64,000 nt of DNA, from assembly GCF_009730915.1 (NCBI RefSeq), contig NC_052474.1, positions 7,103,501 to 7,167,500 on the forward strand. Reading direction: 5' to 3'. Positions 59,282-64,000 of the stretch are shown here, in pieces. The stretch is from Dioscorea cayenensis subsp. rotundata. Taxonomy: Eukaryota; Streptophyta; Magnoliopsida; Dioscoreales; Dioscoreaceae. Numbering within the stretch: position 1 is the stretch's first letter; each line of letters opens with the position of its first letter. A program made the translations under genes and the position numbers. Below the pieces are notes generated by a model that did no database searches, had not been told where the DNA came from, and saw only the letters and a list, made by a program, of their open reading frames with translations.

Positions 59282-62028
59282 TGTCACACTGTTATAACCC
59301 TAGAGTAACTTAGGCCTTGTGTTCTTCTTGTTTCCTCTCTTGTTTTCATTAGATTAATAGAAGTAGAGAGGATGAGAAGAGAAGATGGCAAGGTGAGTGG
59401 GCTATCCGAATTTTCTTTTTATCTATTTCGACTTTTTCATCATATATTTGCTTAATGTGGTGTTGTTTTGATGTGATCTATTATATTGAAATTTTGGTTA
59501 GCTTGTGATGGATTATCACAATATGTTTGAATGAGAGATTTTCAAGAATTTATTTGATGGTTCTATTGAAGTTCAAGGCTTGTATATATTGACTCATTAT
59601 TATTCTAATTGCCAACTCATTGTGTTTTGCATAGCCCACTTGATAATTGTTGTATATTGTTGATAAGGTATATAAATTGGTCATGTTCTTGACTTGTGTG
59701 AAATTCATTGAGTGGAATTTGGGTGATGCAACAAGGTGTTTGATATAATGCTTGCAAGGACAATATGCAAACCATGACCAATTGATTATTAGATATTGAT
59801 GGTATGAGTTTATGGATTGTTGGAGATGGTACTATGTGTGAGACTTTGTATATTAATGTTAATGACATGGGTATTTATACTTATAAGAGGTGTGTGTGAA
59901 ATTGTTATTATAGATTGGTGCATTGGTGAAATAAGACATTATTTTCTTTACATCTACTTTGGAAATGTAAATTACTCTTAGATTTGTGAAGAGCGTGTGT
60001 TTGTTTATTTATGGATATAGATTATAAGTCTATGCATGTTGGCAAGTGAAATTTTATTATATGAGGGAGTTATGTTTATGAAATTCTTTTGCTTGGAAAT
60101 GGAAGAGATTGGAAATGCTTTTATGATATGTCGGGATGATGTGAAGGGGTTAGAGAAAGGGGGGGAGTTGTATGCTCATAATTAAAATGTAAGTTATTGA
60201 TGAGAACTTATGTGATAAGAATTAAAGCATGAATGTTCAAGAATGAAAATAATAATTTGAGTTGCTTTTGAATCTAGAGGAATGGAGTGGTATGAAGTTG
60301 GGATTGAAGACATTTTTTAAGGGTGAGGTGACATGGCAATTATGGCCGGTAAAGAAATGAAAAGTGGGTGAGTTGCTTAGGGTGTTATTACATCTTGAAT
60401 ATTAGAGGTGATCTTGGCCTAATGTTTAATCAAAATTGGGATAGTTGATTAATATAGCTTATTAAGGGTTTGATGTTGCTCGATGTTTCAAGGTTAGTTT
60501 TTAAGGGAGGGGGAAAACTAGGTTTATGTCTTTGAAATGATAACTTGTTTTCGATGAACAATTATGATAAGATACATTGTTGTTAAAATCAAAATGATGG
60601 GGAAAACCATGGGTGTGGATTGGATTGTAGATTGGAAGTTAGGGTTTATTAAAAGACTTGTGCAAGATGATGTATCTATAGGGAATCTTAAGGTTTAGCT
60701 TGATTTTTCTCACTTCTGGGGACAAAACTTTGGGAAGGATTTGTCAAGGAAAATGTTCAGTATGGTCCTGAGTTTCGTTCGACAAAATATCTTTCGCAAT
60801 TGTTAGTATGATCTTGGAGTTATGTGTTGTGAAATGTAACAGGTTAGAAGTGATATTATGCCGAGACCTTAAGAGTGTAATTCCCAGGGTGATTGGTTTT
60901 TATTTTATGATTTATCCATTTGGTAAATTTTGTTAATAAATTTCTGTTTCTTCAGTTATTTTCCCTAATGTTGGATTCTGAAGTTCTATATTTCTGTTCG
61001 TGTGAGTATCTGGGAAATTCATGAATACTCTGTATTTTGACTATGATGTTTTGTGTAAGTGATTTATTATATCATTTTGCTTATTTTTATATAACTTATT
61101 CTGTTTATTTAGTTATTTGCCCCCGGATTGAAAACTTGGAATTTATTAGTATTTCTGCGTTTATGTGAACTTCTGAATTTACAATTTCTGAACTCGAACT
61201 CTGTGTTTTTGGTGTATAATTATTTATTTATTTATTTTGTTCTTGCATTAATTACTCGGTATTTTCTCCATCTGAATTCAGTATTTTGGGGTTTTAGTAC
61301 ATTTCTATTCATGGCTCGCCCAGCTAGGAGGAGTAAGTCCTAGCCATGTGCACATGTTTTCTGTAGTAGCGCTCACCCTCCCCGATCGCGGTCGATGATC
61401 CCGGCTACTACTGCTGATATTTTGTTACGCTTTTCGTTCCGACTTCACGATCGATGATCCAAACCTCGTCTATTGATTTTGCTATTAGTCGTGAGATGTA
61501 CATGTATGTTTTGATGATTTTTCAGCCATTTCGACTATCTCCAGATTCGAGCATTTTTCACGTATTTTCGTTCCACTATTATTTTGCTATTGGCCATTCT
61601 GTTCGAGAAGTATTATGTTTTGGAAATGTTTAGATAACAAATTTTCCGTATTCTGCTGGTATTTTGAGTTTCTCGTGTTTTCGTCCCACTCACTGAGTAA
61701 CCGAGTTACTCAGTCTCTCTTCTGCTATCTTTTCAGGTACTCGACTCTTAGATTGTGCTTAAGACCTTGTTGATCAGCCAGTGCTAGGATGGATCCATTA
61801 GGGTTGTCGTTTTCTTGTAAATTTTTAATAACCTGTATTTATACCTTGGATTCTCGTATCTGTAAGTCTGTGTTGTATTTTTGTACCATTTTTTTATTGT
61901 TTTCTGTTCTACTTGATAGAGTTGACTCTGACCAGGTCAAACCTGAGACCTTGCACCCAGTGGGGCCCATCCCCGTTGGATGCGGCCGATCTGTCAACGG
62001 ACCCAGCTTTGGGGTTGGGGCGTGGCAC
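59282..62028 (+). mobile_element. Possible solo LTR of a chromovirus-type (Ty3/gypsy) element
   Basis: The block starts TGTCACACTG and ends TTGGGGCGTGGCACA, resembling the TGTCAC...GTGACA ends of Tekay/Del-type LTRs, which are often 2-4 kb. It is non-coding. The right third has a TTTTCAGGTACTCG segment and a T-rich 3'-processing-like region typical of these LTRs. No adjacent gag-pol is present, and no 5-bp target duplication is seen at these ends, so the borders may be off. Confidence 0.4.
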
Positions 62029-63289
62029 ACACGCTCCATTGATTTCTTATAATAAGACTAAGACCCGTATGGAACATATTTTTATTATTTTTTTTAACAC
62101 TTTAAAATAAAAGATGGAAGTTATACCAGTTAAACTATGGTTGTATATATATGTACGTTTGCAAGAATCCCAAAGTATCCTTATATTAAAAAAAAATCTG
62201 ATTTTTTTAATGCTTTCTATCACATAATGTTTTAAGTTTCATTGACAAATCTTTGCAAGCTATACAAATAATGTTTTAAACGACTAAAATTATTACTTTA
62301 TTCATTACATCAGCGTAATTACTTTCTTATTTTTTTTTTCCCAAATGCTGGTAGGAGGACTTAAACTCAGGATCTTTTTAATTATGATTTGGAGAACACA
62401 CTTGGTACTGATATTGATTGATTAGTATTAGTAATGATAAGTATCGTTAGACATAGATCCACTATCCAATAAAGCTGTTGATTCCACCTCAAAACAAAGC
62501 TTGTTCCATGCCCAAATGGCATTGAACCTCATTATTATGTGCTTAGACAAGTACTAGATGTGGCACAATACCAAACACTCCAAATAACATATATGTGGAA
62601 ATATTGCATCTTCTTCTCATCATCAATTTAGGTGTAATACCCAATTTAACCTCTCTATTATTATAAAATAATTTTTTTAAAAAAATATTATTAAAATATT
62701 TTTGAGAAAAATTGGTCACTAAAAAATCAAAAAATTATTAAAGTGTTACTAAAAATGTTAAATATTTTTTAAATTTTGAATAACATTTTAATAATTATTT
62801 ATTTCATTTGAAATTTTTTAATAATATTTTAACAATTTTAATAATATTTTAATATTATTTAATACCAGTCAACAACTTTAACCGAAAACCTAACGTGAAA
62901 CCATCCTTGATGATTATACCTCTTCTTTATTATAATAAATCTCATTTTGCAAACACATATATAATATTTCTCGTATATGATTCAATAAATGTATATATAA
63001 TTCCATAAATATTAAGTAAAACTTACAAATCTTTATAGAAAGAGGAACAAATATATATATATATATATATAATCCCCTTCATTTTCATTAACGGAATTAG
63101 TATCACGTGGAACACACGTGCGTACGTTTCTTTTGTGGACTTTATTGACGACATTTCTAGCTAAAGCGCAGTGAATGAAGAAAGTGGACCTCTGGCGAGA
63201 GCTCACCAATGGCTGGTTTCGAATTTTTTCCATGAATTCTAGAAGCTTGGAAGTTGTGAAGAAAGTGAGAGAGAGAGAGAGAGAGAGAG
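62029..63289. other. Intergenic and promoter of the last gene
   Basis: AT-rich DNA with a TA run at 63051-63070 and a (GA)n run at 63267-63290 directly against the start codon of the next gene. A TAGGAGGACTTAAACTCAGG segment near 62352-62371 may be an old SINE piece. Confidence 0.5.
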
Positions 63290-63290
63290 A
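63267..63290 (+). repeat. (GA)n microsatellite in a 5' leader
   Basis: About twelve GA units end at the A of the ATG of the last gene. GA-rich leaders are common plant promoter/5' UTR elements and could bind BBR/BPC factors. Confidence 0.85.
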
Positions 63291-64000
63291 TGAAGACGAA
63301 GGACAAAGTCCAAAGGAGCAAGCTCAATGACCGGTTGACTCCGTCGTCAATTCTCAGCTGTTCTGACGTAGACGCAATCCGTGTTACGCGTCGTCTCTCA
63401 ACTGCCCATCTAAAGTCTACACCTCATGCATGTCTTTCCATGAATCCATACTACTTGCCATCAACCTCTGCTCAATGTTCTCCAAGCTCCCAACTTTCCG
63501 ACCCAGCAAGGCTTCCTCGCCGCAGGTTTGATCTCTGTGATGCTTGTTTGTCTGTATAAACGCTTGTGTTTGATTACTGTTTCTTAACAGTTGGAGTTCA
63601 GCTTGTAGCTGTTAATATTGAGCATGGGTCAAGTATTTCTTGTTTGATATGTTTTTTTATCTGGATTTCTGGCTAAGAAAAGAGTGTCTTTGGGGAATTG
63701 AGCTTGCTTCTTTACTGTGGCATTAAGTTGAGCACTTGCTAGGTGTATGCTTTCCTTCTTTGTTAACCATGGAACTACAAAAGATTCACATATGAATATT
63801 GAATTCATTGAGATTATCATCATGCATGTATTGGTATTATTCATTAATCTTTTTTTGTTTTGCAGAATGGAAAGCAAGGTCCTTTTCACAGGTTTAATTC
63901 ATTGGTACCAAATAAATCAGCTTTCTCCGGCGTCTGATGCTCAACAGACATATCCGAGTTTTGATACTTTACCTTTGACATCATACATATCTGATGAAAC
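63290..64000 (+). CDS. Unidentified gene, first two exons (runs off the window)
   Basis: Exon 1 (63290-63525) starts MKTKDKVQRSKLNDRLTPSS and has a Ser/Pro-rich stretch ending in PARLPRR at a GT donor. Exon 2 starts at 63866 after TTTTGCAG in matching phase, reads MESKVLFTGLIHWYQINQLS and is open to the window end. There is no signal peptide or membrane segment. I do not recognise the family. The start is chosen as the first ATG after the GA leader; the splice phase fits without frame breaks. Confidence 0.55.

Overview
The window is AT-rich, intron-containing nuclear DNA from a flowering plant. Evidence is the plant-specific genes (an IDA-like abscission peptide, GAMETE EXPRESSED 3, a FAR1-type MULE transposase), GT-AG introns, a tRNA-derived SINE family, and Copia and MULE elements. 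A monocot, possibly a yam-like lineage, is a guess only. Two runs of exactly 1000 N (4644-5643 and 53519-54518) mark scaffold joins of unknown size. Sequences present twice (the 4.6 kb duplication and the Copia LTRs) differ mostly by one-base indels. Many frameshifts in the genes may therefore be consensus errors rather than real decay.

Layout. 1-4643 is the end of one contig and is repeated at 47511-52161. Both copies carry the same minus-strand IDA-like gene and the same unidentified multi-exon minus-strand gene. 5644-9384 holds unidentified exon-like sequence and a small lysine-rich protein gene. 9385-15470 is a GC-richer MULE-like element carrying a DUF1985/ULP1-like protease gene (Kaonashi type), with unusual spacers full of GTTTAA-type motifs. 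16155-16859 is a foldback MITE.

17685-33820 is the gene-rich core: NC2beta/Dr1 (+), UBE2T/UBC37-type E2 (+), a single-exon RING-H2 protein (+), GEX3 (+) and a kinesin-8 (-), the last two tail to tail. 34000-47200 is a transposon graveyard. It has one complete SINE with a 16-bp target duplication, and a second SINE split by a 5.3-kb MULE. That MULE has long inverted repeats, a broken FAR1-like transposase and a captured DEAH-helicase exon. LTR-like and foldback sequences follow. After the second gap, 54519-59026 is a Copia element with an intact 772-codon gag-protease-integrase frame and a frameshifted RT/RNase H part. 59282-62028 looks like a lone chromovirus-type LTR. A new plus-strand gene starts at 63290 and runs off the window.

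Functionally the host genes are ordinary single-copy plant genes: transcriptional repression (NC2beta), ubiquitin transfer (E2 and RING E3), gamete function (GEX3), microtubule motor (KIN-8) and organ-abscission signalling (IDL). No operon-like organisation is present. The most informative points are four. The IDA-like gene is hidden in one copy by three compensating indels. The SINE/MULE nesting has both target duplications readable. A helicase exon is captured beside a MULE terminal repeat. There is a perfect 40-bp palindrome at 35597-35636.
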